Origin: JAUSIF01 sp036556265
GTDB lineage: Bacteria > Pseudomonadota > Alphaproteobacteria > Rhizobiales > Xanthobacteraceae
NCBI GenBank assembly: GCA_036556265.1
Contig: DATBJU010000146.1
Span: 1 to 56,455, forward strand
Length of the DNA stretch: 56,455 nt
Reading direction: 5' to 3'
Part shown: positions 1-7,424 of the stretch, in pieces
How positions within the stretch are numbered: position 1 is the first letter of the stretch
Layout: the number at the start of each line of letters is the position of its first letter
The notes under the pieces: generated by a model
Database searches by the model: none
What the model saw: the letters and a program-made list of their open reading frames with translations, nothing else
What the model was told of the DNA's origin: nothing
Translations under genes and position numbers: made by a program

Positions 1-43
1 GCGCTGCCATGAAGACCAGCATGACGCCGACGGTCGCGGTCAT
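1..43 (-). CDS. dctM: TRAP transporter large permease DctM, N-terminal fragment
   Basis: Only the first 14 codons lie in the window; the gene runs off the left edge. The ATG overlaps the TGA stop of dctQ in an ATGA arrangement, the usual coupling of the two membrane subunits of TRAP (tripartite ATP-independent periplasmic) transporters. The visible residues (MTATVGVMLVFMAA) are hydrophobic, as at the start of DctM. The identity rests mainly on this position after dctP and dctQ, so it is partly inferred. Confidence 0.75.
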   Translation of the reverse strand, partial: MTATVGVMLVFMAA

Positions 44-591
44 GGCCGACGCTCCCGACGATTGTTGGTTTCCACACCGGCCGCTTCCAGCGCTTCCTTG
101 ACCTCACGGTCCACGAGCGGCCCGCGCCGCGCTTCGGCAAGTAGACCCGGCAGTCGAAGCAATTCCGCCACGACAAACAGTGCCGACGCTAGGGGAAGGG
201 ACGCCATCACCGCGGCCTGCGAAATTTCCGGGATCGAGACCAGCGTGATACCCGCGATGATCGGCAGCAGTCTGATTCCGACCCAGGCCATCAGAGCAAA
301 GAAGAAGATCGTGACTCCCGAAGCAAACAGGGTCGCGGCGACCCGCAGGCTTGCCGGGAAGGAGTTCACCAGCCCGGGAAAGCCGAGATGCGCTCCTCGC
401 ATGGCCGCGAGTGCGCTCCCGAAATAGGTGAGCCAGGCGAGGGAGATCGACGCCACCTCGTCGTACCAGACGAGCGATGCTCCCATCCATCGATAGGTGA
501 ACCCGAGAACGACAATGACCGTCACGCCGACGATCATGGCGACGGCGATCACCTCCAGCAGGCGATCGTAAGAGCGTCGGAACGCGTCCAT
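40..591 (-). CDS. dctQ: TRAP transporter small permease DctQ
   Basis: 183-residue integral membrane protein, the small subunit of a TRAP transporter that imports organic acids using an ion gradient. Four hydrophobic segments lie near residues 13-34, 47-65, 85-108 and 123-145. The conserved DctQ feature of a Trp-Tyr-Asp-Glu stretch (residues 42-45) followed by an S-x-x-W-L segment is visible. The tail after residue 150 is charged and cytoplasmic. It lies 92 bp downstream of dctP, separated by a strong hairpin with a T-run, and overlaps dctM by 4 bp. The substrate cannot be read from sequence. Confidence 0.88.
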   Translation of the reverse strand: MDAFRRSYDRLLEVIAVAMIVGVTVIVVLGFTYRWMGASLVWYDEVASISLAWLTYFGSALAAMRGAHLGFPGLVNSFPASLRVAATLFASGVTIFFFALMAWVGIRLLPIIAGITLVSIPEISQAAVMASLPLASALFVVAELLRLPGLLAEARRGPLVDREVKEALEAAGVETNNRRERRP

Positions 592-635
592 GGAATCGTC
601 CGCCCCGCTGCCGCCGGTCCCCGTCGCGCGGCCGT

Positions 636-672
636 AAAAAAAAGCGTGCCGGGCTGTTCAGGCCCGGCACGC
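636..672 (-). terminator. Rho-independent terminator between dctP and dctQ
   Basis: Perfect 11-bp stem (644-654 with 662-672, arms gcgtgccgggc/gcccggcacgc) with a 7-nt loop. Read on the minus strand it is followed by eight T residues (636-643). It is a textbook intrinsic terminator placed inside the dctPQM gene order, so it probably stops most transcripts after the binding-protein gene and keeps permease levels lower. Confidence 0.85.
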
Positions 673-683
673 GCACGTGTCGG

Positions 684-1664
684 TCAGGAGCCCTTGGCGA
701 GGCTTAGCGACTTGTCGATCAGCGCCTGGCCGCCCGGCACCTGCTTGGCGAACTCCTCGTAGATCGCCTTGCTCGCCTTCACGAAGGCGTCCTTGTTGGC
801 CTGGTTCACGGCGATGCCGGAGGCCTTCATCTTGTCGACGAGTTCGTTGTCGAGCTTCTCGGCGAGCTTCAGCACGTCGGGTTCGACCGCCTTCGCCGTG
901 TCCTCGAGGATCTTGCGCACGTCGGCCGGGAGGCGCTCCCAGCTCGCACCCGCGGTCACGAAGGCGGGCGTGTACACGTGACCGGTCATCGACAGGTACT
1001 TCTGCACTTCCTGGAACTTCTGCGAGAAAATCTGCGTGAGCGGATTTTCCTGCCCGTCCATCACGCCCGTCTGCAGCGCGACGAACACTTCCTTTAGCTC
1101 CATCGGGCTTGGCTGCGAGCCGTAGGCCTGGAACATCTTCACACGCCATACGCCGCCCGGCACGCGCAGCTTCACACCTTGCAGGTCCGCCGGGTTCACG
1201 ATCGGCTTCTTATTGTTGGTGATGTGCCGATAGCCGTTCTCCCAGACTCCGATGATCTTGTAGCCCTGCTTGCTCGCGATCGGGCCGAGGTCGGGTCGGA
1301 TCACCTTGTCGGCGATGCGCGCCGCGTGACCGCGGTCCTGCACGAGGTAGGGCATCTCGAACACGCCGAACTCCGCCGCGACCGACGTCATCACGGTGGA
1401 TGGCAGGGCGAGATCGACGGTGCCGAGCTTCAGTTTCTTGAGGAGCTCGGTGTCGCTGCCGAGCTGGCTCGAGCCGTATGCGACGACCTTGGCCTTATCG
1501 CCGAGCTTGGCGTTGGCTGCCTTGGCGTAGAGCTCGGCGGATTGCGCGAACAGCGAGCCCGGCGCGCCGACGTGGCCGAACTTGACCTCGGTCTGCGCCA
1601 AGGCGGCGCTGGAAAATATGACGAGGCCAGCGGCGAGCGAGAATAGAGCCTTCATTTTCTGCAT
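684..1664 (-). CDS. dctP: TRAP transporter solute-binding protein DctP
   Basis: 326-residue periplasmic solute-binding protein. A signal peptide (about residues 1-23, ending S-S-A-A-L-A-Q) is followed by the DctP fold: an N-terminal V-K-F-G-H strand, the S-S-Q-L-G-S-D-T-E motif near residues 65-73, and the L-R-V-P-G motif near residue 166 whose Arg normally binds the substrate carboxylate. The length is typical. It is the first gene of a dctPQM operon on the minus strand. It is divergent from the GlcG-like gene at 1799, with a 134-bp shared upstream region. The ligand is unknown; a carboxylic acid is expected from the family. Confidence 0.93.
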   Translation of the reverse strand: MQKMKALFSLAAGLVIFSSAALAQTEVKFGHVGAPGSLFAQSAELYAKAANAKLGDKAKVVAYGSSQLGSDTELLKKLKLGTVDLALPSTVMTSVAAEFGVFEMPYLVQDRGHAARIADKVIRPDLGPIASKQGYKIIGVWENGYRHITNNKKPIVNPADLQGVKLRVPGGVWRVKMFQAYGSQPSPMELKEVFVALQTGVMDGQENPLTQIFSQKFQEVQKYLSMTGHVYTPAFVTAGASWERLPADVRKILEDTAKAVEPDVLKLAEKLDNELVDKMKASGIAVNQANKDAFVKASKAIYEEFAKQVPGGQALIDKSLSLAKGS

Positions 1665-1713
1665 TGCGTCCTCCCGGTCGATTGAGCGGTCGCTGGTCTA
1701 TTGCCAGCTTGTC

Positions 1714-1725
1714 CTTGGTATACAT
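1714..1725 (+). promoter_or_regulatory. Candidate operator CTTGGTATACAT between dctP and the GlcG-like gene
   Basis: 12-mer in the 134-bp divergent intergenic region (1665-1798). It matches 10 of 12 bases with sites upstream of tctC (22159-22170) and of the GntR gene (25494-25505, reverse orientation). The consensus is CYTGGYATRCRT. The GTATAC core resembles FCD-type GntR operators. That it is a shared operator is inference. Confidence 0.35.
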
Positions 1726-1798
1726 TGTGGCAGCGACGGGCGCGCTTCACAACCAATCTCGCATGGAGCGCCGCCAAAAAAAATCCTTGGAGGAGAAT

Positions 1799-2236
1799 AT
1801 GAGCAATCTCACGTTGGAGGCCGCGCAAACGATCGTCTCGGCGGCGCTGAAGCATGCGCGTGGTGCCAAGATGAAGCCGCTCGGCGTCTGCGTGCTCGAC
1901 GCGCGCGGCGCACTCAAGGCCTATGGCGCCGAGGACGGAACTAGCCTGAAGCGCTTCGAGATCGCCAACGGCAAAGCGTTCGGGTGTCTCGCCGTCGGGC
2001 AAGGCTCGCGCAATCTGAACAAGATCGTGACCGAGCGGCCGCACTTCGGCTCGGCGCTCGCCCACGTGGTCGGCGGCACGTTCATCCCCGTGCCGGGTGG
2101 CGCGCTGATCCGCAACACAGCAGGCGACGTGATCGGTGCGGTCGGAGTATCCGGCGACACCTCGGACAATGACGAGGCGGCCGGCGTCGCCGGCGTCAAG
2201 GCGGCGGGGCTCGCAGCGGATGTGGGCAGCGGATAG
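1799..2236 (+). CDS. GlcG/HbpS-family heme-binding-like protein
   Basis: 145-residue protein of the GlcG/HbpS (DUF336) family. It shows the N-terminal L-T-L-E-A-A-Q helix, the conserved V-L-D-A-R-G strand region and the C-terminal G-A-V-G-V-S-G-D-T motif. The start at 1799 is chosen because aggagg (1790-1795) sits just upstream; a longer reading frame is open 5' but has no family similarity. It is divergent from the TRAP genes. Members often sit in organic-acid or aromatic catabolic loci, but their biochemical role is poorly defined; heme binding is shown only for HbpS. Confidence 0.85.
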   Translation: MSNLTLEAAQTIVSAALKHARGAKMKPLGVCVLDARGALKAYGAEDGTSLKRFEIANGKAFGCLAVGQGSRNLNKIVTERPHFGSALAHVVGGTFIPVPGGALIRNTAGDVIGAVGVSGDTSDNDEAAGVAGVKAAGLAADVGSG

Positions 2237-2238
2237 TT

Positions 2239-2334
2239 CGTCGTCCCGGGCGAGGCCGAAGGACGAGACCCGGGACCGTTCTCACCAATGGCTGCTTACG
2301 GTCCCGGCTCTCGCTTCGCGAGGCCGGGACGACG
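2239..2334. repeat. REP-like palindromic element, copy 1
   Basis: Outer inverted arms 2239-2249 and 2324-2334 (cgtcgtcccgg/ccgggacgacg, 11 bp perfect) enclose inner arms 2271-2279 and 2298-2306 (cgggaccgt/acggtcccg) and a small ctcgc-ttc-gcgag hairpin. It fills the space between two convergent stop codons, so it may act as a bidirectional terminator. The architecture matches the element at 34117-34228. Confidence 0.75.
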
Positions 2335-2335
2335 G

Positions 2336-3451
2336 CTATTTATTTCCCCACACCTCTTCCGCGACCTCCCGCACCAGCGCGATTTTCTTCCACTGCTCGG
2401 CCTCGGAAAGCACGTTGCCTTCCTCAGTAGAAGAGAAGCCGCACTGCGGGCTGAGGCAAAGCTGCTCGAGCGGCACGAACTTCACGGCTTGGTCGATGCG
2501 GCGCTTGATCTCGTCCTTGGACTCGAGCTTGCCCGTCTTTGACGTGATCAGGCCAAGCACCACAGCCTTGTTCTTCGGCACAAAGCGCAGCGGCTCGAAG
2601 CCGCCAGCGCGCTCGGTGTCGTATTCCATGAAGTAGGCGTGCACCTTGATCGTATTGAACAGGACATCGGCGACCGGCTCGTAGCCGCCCGACGCCACGA
2701 ACGTGGAACGGAAGTTGCCGCGACAGAGATGCATGCCGATCGTCATATCGGCGGGCGCTCCCGCGATGGCGTCGTTGATCAGCTTTGCGTAGGTCGCGGG
2801 CAGCGTGTCGGGGTTGTCGCCGCGCGAGCGCACGCCTTCACGCTGCTCGGGATCGCACAAATAGGCGAGATACACCTCGTCGAGCTGGAGATAGCGGCAG
2901 CCGGCGTCGGCAAACGCGCGGATCGCCTTGGCGTATGTCTGCCCGAGGTCGCGGTAGAAATCCGCCATGTCGGGGTAAATCGACGGCAACACACACTCGC
3001 GGCCGAAACGGAAGTGAAGCGCAGTGGGTGAGGGAATTGTCATCTTCGGCGTGCGCTTTGTGTGCGCCTTCACGAAGCGGAAATGCTCGATCATCGGGTG
3101 GCCGGAGAAGCCGCCGAGCTTGCCCTTGAGCCGCAAACGCAGCGGCTTCAGTGCAACTCCACCGTGGAACTGGATGGTCTGCCCGGTGTCGAGATAGGAT
3201 TCGACCCCATCCAGCCGCTCAAGAAAGTCGTAATGCCAGAACGCGCGGCGGAATTCGCCGTCGGTAATGCTTTGCAGTCCCGCATCTTCCTGCTGCCGGA
3301 TCACGCGCTCGATGCACTTGTCCTCTACGGCCTTTAGCGTGGCATCGTCGATCTTGCCGCGCTCGTGCATCGCGCGCGCCTCTTTCAGTTCCGCCGGTCG
3401 CAGCAGGCTGCCCACGTGCTCGGTGCGGAAGGGAGGGTTGAGATGGTGCAT
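2336..3451 (-). CDS. Short MetE-like (cobalamin-independent) methyltransferase, in the hpaD operon
   Basis: 371-residue protein matching only the catalytic C-terminal half of cobalamin-independent methionine synthase; MetE is about 750 residues. The zinc ligands are visible as His241 and Cys243 (HLCRGN), Glu276 (FMEYD) and Cys337 (SPQCGFSS), so it should be catalytic. The E-H-V-G-S-L-L-R motif at residues 11-18 is typical of this branch. The start at 3451 is 28 bp after the hpaD stop; a longer upstream frame merely overlaps hpaD. It is closely similar to the protein at 49204-50316. Its place as last gene of hpaF-E-D suggests methyl handling linked to homoprotocatechuate formation, for example from homovanillate. 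That role is inferred; acceptor and donor are unknown. Confidence 0.88.
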   Translation of the reverse strand: MHHLNPPFRTEHVGSLLRPAELKEARAMHERGKIDDATLKAVEDKCIERVIRQQEDAGLQSITDGEFRRAFWHYDFLERLDGVESYLDTGQTIQFHGGVALKPLRLRLKGKLGGFSGHPMIEHFRFVKAHTKRTPKMTIPSPTALHFRFGRECVLPSIYPDMADFYRDLGQTYAKAIRAFADAGCRYLQLDEVYLAYLCDPEQREGVRSRGDNPDTLPATYAKLINDAIAGAPADMTIGMHLCRGNFRSTFVASGGYEPVADVLFNTIKVHAYFMEYDTERAGGFEPLRFVPKNKAVVLGLITSKTGKLESKDEIKRRIDQAVKFVPLEQLCLSPQCGFSSTEEGNVLSEAEQWKKIALVREVAEEVWGNK

Positions 3452-3479
3452 GGACTTTGCGACGGGGCGAGGAAGCGAT

Positions 3480-4463
3480 TCAGCGCGCCACGATCGGCTG
3501 CGCCTCGAGCACCGGCGCCCGCACGTCGCAGCCTTCGAACTCGGTCCCTTCCTCGAACCAGGTCTTTGGCGCGGGATGGCCCCATAAAGTTTGCCGCTGC
3601 GGGTCGCGCAGCGTCCAGCGCAGTGGCTCGTGATCGCGGTCGACGGTGAGATAGTCGCTCGTGAACATCTCGACCCGGTGGCCATCCGGATCGCGCACAT
3701 AGAGGAAGAATGCGTTGGAGATGCCGTGCCGGCCCGGCCCGCGTTCCATGTTCGGGAGGTACCCCGTGGTCGCCATCACGTCGCAGACATTGATGATGTC
3801 GATCGTGCTTCCGGCCCAGACGCCCACATGGTGCAACCGCGGCCCGCGCCCGTTCGTGAAGGCGATATCGTGCACGTTGCCCTTGCGCTGCATCCAAACT
3901 GCCCAGAACTGCGGCGGCTTGTCCTCGGTATCGGTGTACTCGGTCAGGCGGAAGCCGAGGTTGTTGTAGAATTCATAGCTCGACTGCACGTCGTCGGTGA
4001 AAAGGTTGAGATGATCGATACGCTGGATGCGCGCGCCGCGGTGCAGGCCATACTTCTGCAGCGCGCTCGGTTTCTGTTCCATCTTCGCGTAGAGCTCGAG
4101 CGGCATGCCGCGCACGTCGCGTGCGCGCAGCGTGCGGCCCTGGTGCGGTACCTCGCGGAACTCCGCCGGCAGTCCCCTCGATTTGAACCACGCGGCCGCG
4201 AGATCGAGGTTCTTCTCATCGGCTACCTTATAGCCGAGCGCGTAGCAGAGCGGCTTGCCGGTCTCGCGCAGCACGATCGAGTGGTGATTGCGCTCCTCGA
4301 TGCCGCGCAGATACAGCGTGTCTTTGCTCTCATCGGCGACAAGCAGGCCGAGGCAGTTCACGTAGAACGCGCGGGATGCGGCCAGGTCGGTGACGCCGAG
4401 TTCCACGTGGCTCACGCGCACGATGTTGAAGGGCGGGTCGAACACAAAGGGTTTGAGGGGCAT
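3480..4463 (-). CDS. hpaD: 3,4-dihydroxyphenylacetate 2,3-dioxygenase (VOC extradiol type)
   Basis: 327-residue two-module vicinal-oxygen-chelate dioxygenase that opens homoprotocatechuate next to the diol, giving 5-carboxymethyl-2-hydroxymuconate semialdehyde. The 2-His-1-carboxylate metal ligands are His151 (IDHLNLF), His212 (LHHVGVW) and Glu265 (HRVEMF), spaced as in Brevibacterium HPCD and Arthrobacter MndD. The metal (Fe or Mn) cannot be told from sequence. The start M-P-L-K-P-F at 4463 is preferred over an upstream ATG lying inside hpaE. It is slightly shorter than the known enzymes (about 365 residues) and lies in the operon hpaF-hpaE-hpaD-MetE-like. Confidence 0.9.
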   Translation of the reverse strand: MPLKPFVFDPPFNIVRVSHVELGVTDLAASRAFYVNCLGLLVADESKDTLYLRGIEERNHHSIVLRETGKPLCYALGYKVADEKNLDLAAAWFKSRGLPAEFREVPHQGRTLRARDVRGMPLELYAKMEQKPSALQKYGLHRGARIQRIDHLNLFTDDVQSSYEFYNNLGFRLTEYTDTEDKPPQFWAVWMQRKGNVHDIAFTNGRGPRLHHVGVWAGSTIDIINVCDVMATTGYLPNMERGPGRHGISNAFFLYVRDPDGHRVEMFTSDYLTVDRDHEPLRWTLRDPQRQTLWGHPAPKTWFEEGTEFEGCDVRAPVLEAQPIVAR

Positions 4464-4473
4464 GGTCGAGGTC

Positions 4474-5985
4474 TCATCCCCCAATTTTCGGAATCTTGTG
4501 ATCCTCAACGGCAATCGCGATGTTCTTCGTCTCCATGTAGAAGTCGAAGCTGTAGTCGCCGCCGTCGCGACCGATGCCTGACGCCTTCACGCCACCAAAC
4601 GGTGTCGGCAGGTGCCGTACGTTCTCGGAATTCACCCATACCATGCCGGCTTCAACCGCCTGCGCCATGCGGTGCGCGCGTGCGACGTCGCGCGTCCAGA
4701 TATAGGCCGTGAGCCCGTAGCGCACCTCGTTCGCGATTGCGACCGCCTCCTCTTCATCCGCGAATTGAATCGCAGTGAGCGCCGGACCGAAGATTTCCTC
4801 CTGGGCGATCCTCATGCTGCTCTTCGCGTGCGTGTAGAGCGTGGGCTCAACGTAATTTCCTTCCCCCCGCGCGCGTCCGCCGCCGGTCGCGACGATCGCG
4901 CCCTCCTTCTTCGCGGCCTCCGCATACGAAAGAACCTTCTCGACGTGCGCGGGGTGGATGAGCGGTCCGATCTCCGTCGCGGGATCGAGCGGGTGTCCGA
5001 CCTTGATCTTCCTTACGCGCTCCGCCGCGCGCTCGATGAACTCGTCGTAGATCGAATCTTGCACAAGCGCGCGGCTCGACGACGTGCAACGCTCACCGTT
5101 CAGCGAATAGATCATGAACAGCGCCGCATCGAGCGCGCGGTCGAGGTCCGCGTCCTCGAACACGATCACCGGGTTCTTGCCGCCGAGCTCGAAATGCACA
5201 CGCTTCAGCGTGGGGGCGCCCTGCGCCATGATCGCGCTGCCGGTCACGGATTCGCCGACAAATCCGATCGCTTTGATGTCCGGGTGCTCGGTGAGCGCAC
5301 GCCCAGCATCCTCGCCGAATCCATGCACCGTGTTGAGTACGCCGGCGGGCAGGCCCGCCTCATGCGCGATCTCGACAAGAAGCGAGGCGGTGAGGGGGCT
5401 CCACTCTGCGGGCTTATGGACGACCGTGCAGCCGGCGGCGAGCGCCGGCGCGATTTTCCATGTCGAGAGCATGAACGGCGTGTTCCACGGCGTGATCACG
5501 CCGACGGGGCCGATCGGCTGGCGAATCGTGTAGTTGAGCTGCCCCGGCGCGATCAGCGATAGGCCGTCCTGTGCGGCCGGCGCGCGGTCGGCGAAAAAGC
5601 GGAAATTTTCGGCCGCGCGCAACGCGGCCTTCGACATGTATCGGATCGGCTGGCCGGTATCCATGCACTCGACGAGCGCGATCTCATCGGCGCGCGCTTC
5701 GATCGCGTTCGCGATCTTGTGCAGAATCTTCTTGCGTTCGTTGCCGCTCGTCTTGCTCCAGCCGGTGAACGCGCGCTTCGCCGCCTTTGCCGCGCGACCG
5801 ATGTCGGCGGCGGCACCGTGTGCGACCTTGGCGAGCACGGAATTGTCTACGGGCGAGAGCGTGTCGAATGTCTTCCCGTCGCCGCGATCCGACTTCCCGT
5901 CGATGAAGTGCGCGACCGTGCCCTGCCGGAAACGAGCGAGGTGCTTCTCCGCGCGAGCGAGACTCTGGTCGAACGGTGCGTTCAC
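4474..5985 (-). CDS. hpaE: 5-carboxymethyl-2-hydroxymuconate semialdehyde dehydrogenase
   Basis: 503-residue aldehyde dehydrogenase. The general base is Glu266 (FELGGKNP) and the catalytic thiol Cys300 (NGERCTSSSR); the G-F-V-G-E-S-V-T-G cofactor-binding stretch is at residues 241-249. It oxidises the HpaD ring-cleavage product to 5-carboxymethyl-2-hydroxymuconate with NAD. The assignment within the ALDH superfamily comes from sequence type plus tight linkage to hpaD and hpaF. The start codon overlaps the hpaF stop (ATGA), indicating translational coupling. Confidence 0.92.
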   Translation of the reverse strand: MNAPFDQSLARAEKHLARFRQGTVAHFIDGKSDRGDGKTFDTLSPVDNSVLAKVAHGAAADIGRAAKAAKRAFTGWSKTSGNERKKILHKIANAIEARADEIALVECMDTGQPIRYMSKAALRAAENFRFFADRAPAAQDGLSLIAPGQLNYTIRQPIGPVGVITPWNTPFMLSTWKIAPALAAGCTVVHKPAEWSPLTASLLVEIAHEAGLPAGVLNTVHGFGEDAGRALTEHPDIKAIGFVGESVTGSAIMAQGAPTLKRVHFELGGKNPVIVFEDADLDRALDAALFMIYSLNGERCTSSSRALVQDSIYDEFIERAAERVRKIKVGHPLDPATEIGPLIHPAHVEKVLSYAEAAKKEGAIVATGGGRARGEGNYVEPTLYTHAKSSMRIAQEEIFGPALTAIQFADEEEAVAIANEVRYGLTAYIWTRDVARAHRMAQAVEAGMVWVNSENVRHLPTPFGGVKASGIGRDGGDYSFDFYMETKNIAIAVEDHKIPKIGG

Positions 5986-6383
5986 GCCGCCGCGCCCTTC
6001 TTGGCCGCAAGTCGCTCATGCAGGTTGTTCTTGCGGAACGTGAGCTGCTCGTCGAGCTCCTGCACCTCGACGGACAGCGACAGCCCGCGCGACTTGAACA
6101 CGGGATCGAGCCGCTTCGATGCGCTCGCGAGCAAGGCCTCGCCGAGTGCCTTGCGTTTTTCGATCGGCCGGCCCGGCGCGATCCGCGCCACCACGTACAC
6201 GAAGGCGTTGGACGGATCGCCGTCCGCGACCACATAGATGTCACGCTTTTTGGCGCGCGAGCGAATGCCGCCGACCTGGAAGAGGCCGCTTGCAATCGCC
6301 GTCTCATGCAGCTCCTTGACGAGCCGCGGGACGTCCACGACACCTTCAAGATTCGCCGAGTATTCGGTAATCACGTGCGGCAT
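5982..6383 (-). CDS. hpaF: 5-carboxymethyl-2-hydroxymuconate delta-isomerase
   Basis: 133-residue member of the CHMI branch of the tautomerase superfamily. The start at 6383 gives M-P-H-V-I-T-E-Y, placing the catalytic proline directly after the initiator Met; the longer frame upstream would bury it. Length and fold match E. coli HpaF. It converts 5-carboxymethyl-2-hydroxymuconate to the 2-oxo isomer. It is first gene of the minus-strand hpaFED arm, divergent from the DapA-like gene with a 123-bp shared control region. Confidence 0.9.
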   Translation of the reverse strand: MPHVITEYSANLEGVVDVPRLVKELHETAIASGLFQVGGIRSRAKKRDIYVVADGDPSNAFVYVVARIAPGRPIEKRKALGEALLASASKRLDPVFKSRGLSLSVEVQELDEQLTFRKNNLHERLAAKKGAAA

Positions 6384-6409
6384 GGCTCTGGCTCCTGCGA
6401 CGCGGCGCG

Positions 6410-6438
6410 TTGACGCGTCTCCGCGCAAAACTTAACGT
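6410..6438 (+). promoter_or_regulatory. Candidate sigma-70 promoter for the DapA-like/hpaG arm
   Basis: TTGACG at 6410-6415, a 17-nt spacer, and TAACGT at 6433-6438, about 70 bp before the ATG at 6507. The -35 box is good and the -10 weak. It lies in the 123-bp divergent region between hpaF and the DapA-like gene, where a shared regulator would be expected; no regulator gene is adjacent. Confidence 0.35.
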
Positions 6439-6506
6439 GTTGGCGAACATGCGCTTTCGCGCCGACGACCGTCAAGATCGCCGCGCCGGACACGAAGGAC
6501 AATGCC

Positions 6507-7424
6507 ATGCCGTTTCCGCTCGATCGCCTTAAGGGCTCGGTCCCGCCGCTGCTCACGCCATTCAAGAACGGCGAGGTCGACTACGACACCTATGCACGCC
6601 TCGTGGAATTCCAGGTCAGGGAAAGCTCCCACGGCATCCTCGTGAACGGAACGACATCCGAGCCCGCCTCGCTCACGACGGAGGAGCGCAACAAACTGGT
6701 CGATGTGGCGATCAAGACCGCGAAGGGTCGGATTCCCGTCTACGCGGCAACCGGCTCGCAATCGCTCTGGGAGACGAAACTTCTCACCGCACACGCGGTG
6801 AAGGCCGGCGCCGACGCGCTCTTGATCGTCACGCCCTATTACACGCGTCCGCCGCAGCGCGGGATGATCGACTACTACCTGGAAGTGATGCGCGGGATCG
6901 ATACGCCGTGGATGGTCTATCACATCCCGGGACGGACCGCGGTCAGCGTCACCGTCGACACGATCAAGCAGCTCAAGGACAAATCGCGGAACTTCGTCGG
7001 CATGAAGCACGCGGTGAACGATCTCGACTTCGTCACCGAGTGCCTCGTCGCAGTCGGCCGCGACTTCAAGATCTTCGTCGGCCTCGAGGATCTTTCGTTT
7101 CCAATGATGACGGTCGGCGCCTGCGGGCTGATGAATGCGGTCGGCAACCTGCGTCCGAAGGCGCTCGCCGAAATGTGCGAGGCGGTCTGGCGCGGCGACC
7201 TTCGGGCCGCGCAGAAGCTGCACTACGAGCTGCACGAGCTGAACAAAGCAGTGTTCTTCGAAACGAATCCGACACCCATGAAGTACATGGCGAAGCGCCT
7301 TGGCATCATCCCGAACAACGAGCACCGGCTCCCAATGGCGCCGGCCACGCCCGATCTGGAAAAGAAACTCGACGGCGTGCTCCAACGCTCCGGCCTGCTG
7401 CCCGCGCGCGAGGCGGCTGAATGA
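6507..7424 (+). CDS. DapA-family aldolase/lyase in the homoprotocatechuate locus
   Basis: 305-residue TIM-barrel class I lyase of the dihydrodipicolinate synthase family. The Schiff-base lysine is Lys167 (VGMKHAV), the partner tyrosine Tyr138 (VYHIPGR), and the substrate-carboxylate loop is G-T-T-S-E-P at residues 48-53. SD gaagga precedes the ATG at 6507. It overlaps hpaG by 4 bp. No HpaI-type class II aldolase is in the window, so this protein may cleave the pathway hydroxy-oxo-dioate to pyruvate and succinate semialdehyde. That is inference from context. A true DapA role is unlikely given the location and the GTTSE variant of GTTGE. Confidence 0.8.
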   Translation: MPFPLDRLKGSVPPLLTPFKNGEVDYDTYARLVEFQVRESSHGILVNGTTSEPASLTTEERNKLVDVAIKTAKGRIPVYAATGSQSLWETKLLTAHAVKAGADALLIVTPYYTRPPQRGMIDYYLEVMRGIDTPWMVYHIPGRTAVSVTVDTIKQLKDKSRNFVGMKHAVNDLDFVTECLVAVGRDFKIFVGLEDLSFPMMTVGACGLMNAVGNLRPKALAEMCEAVWRGDLRAAQKLHYELHELNKAVFFETNPTPMKYMAKRLGIIPNNEHRLPMAPATPDLEKKLDGVLQRSGLLPAREAAE

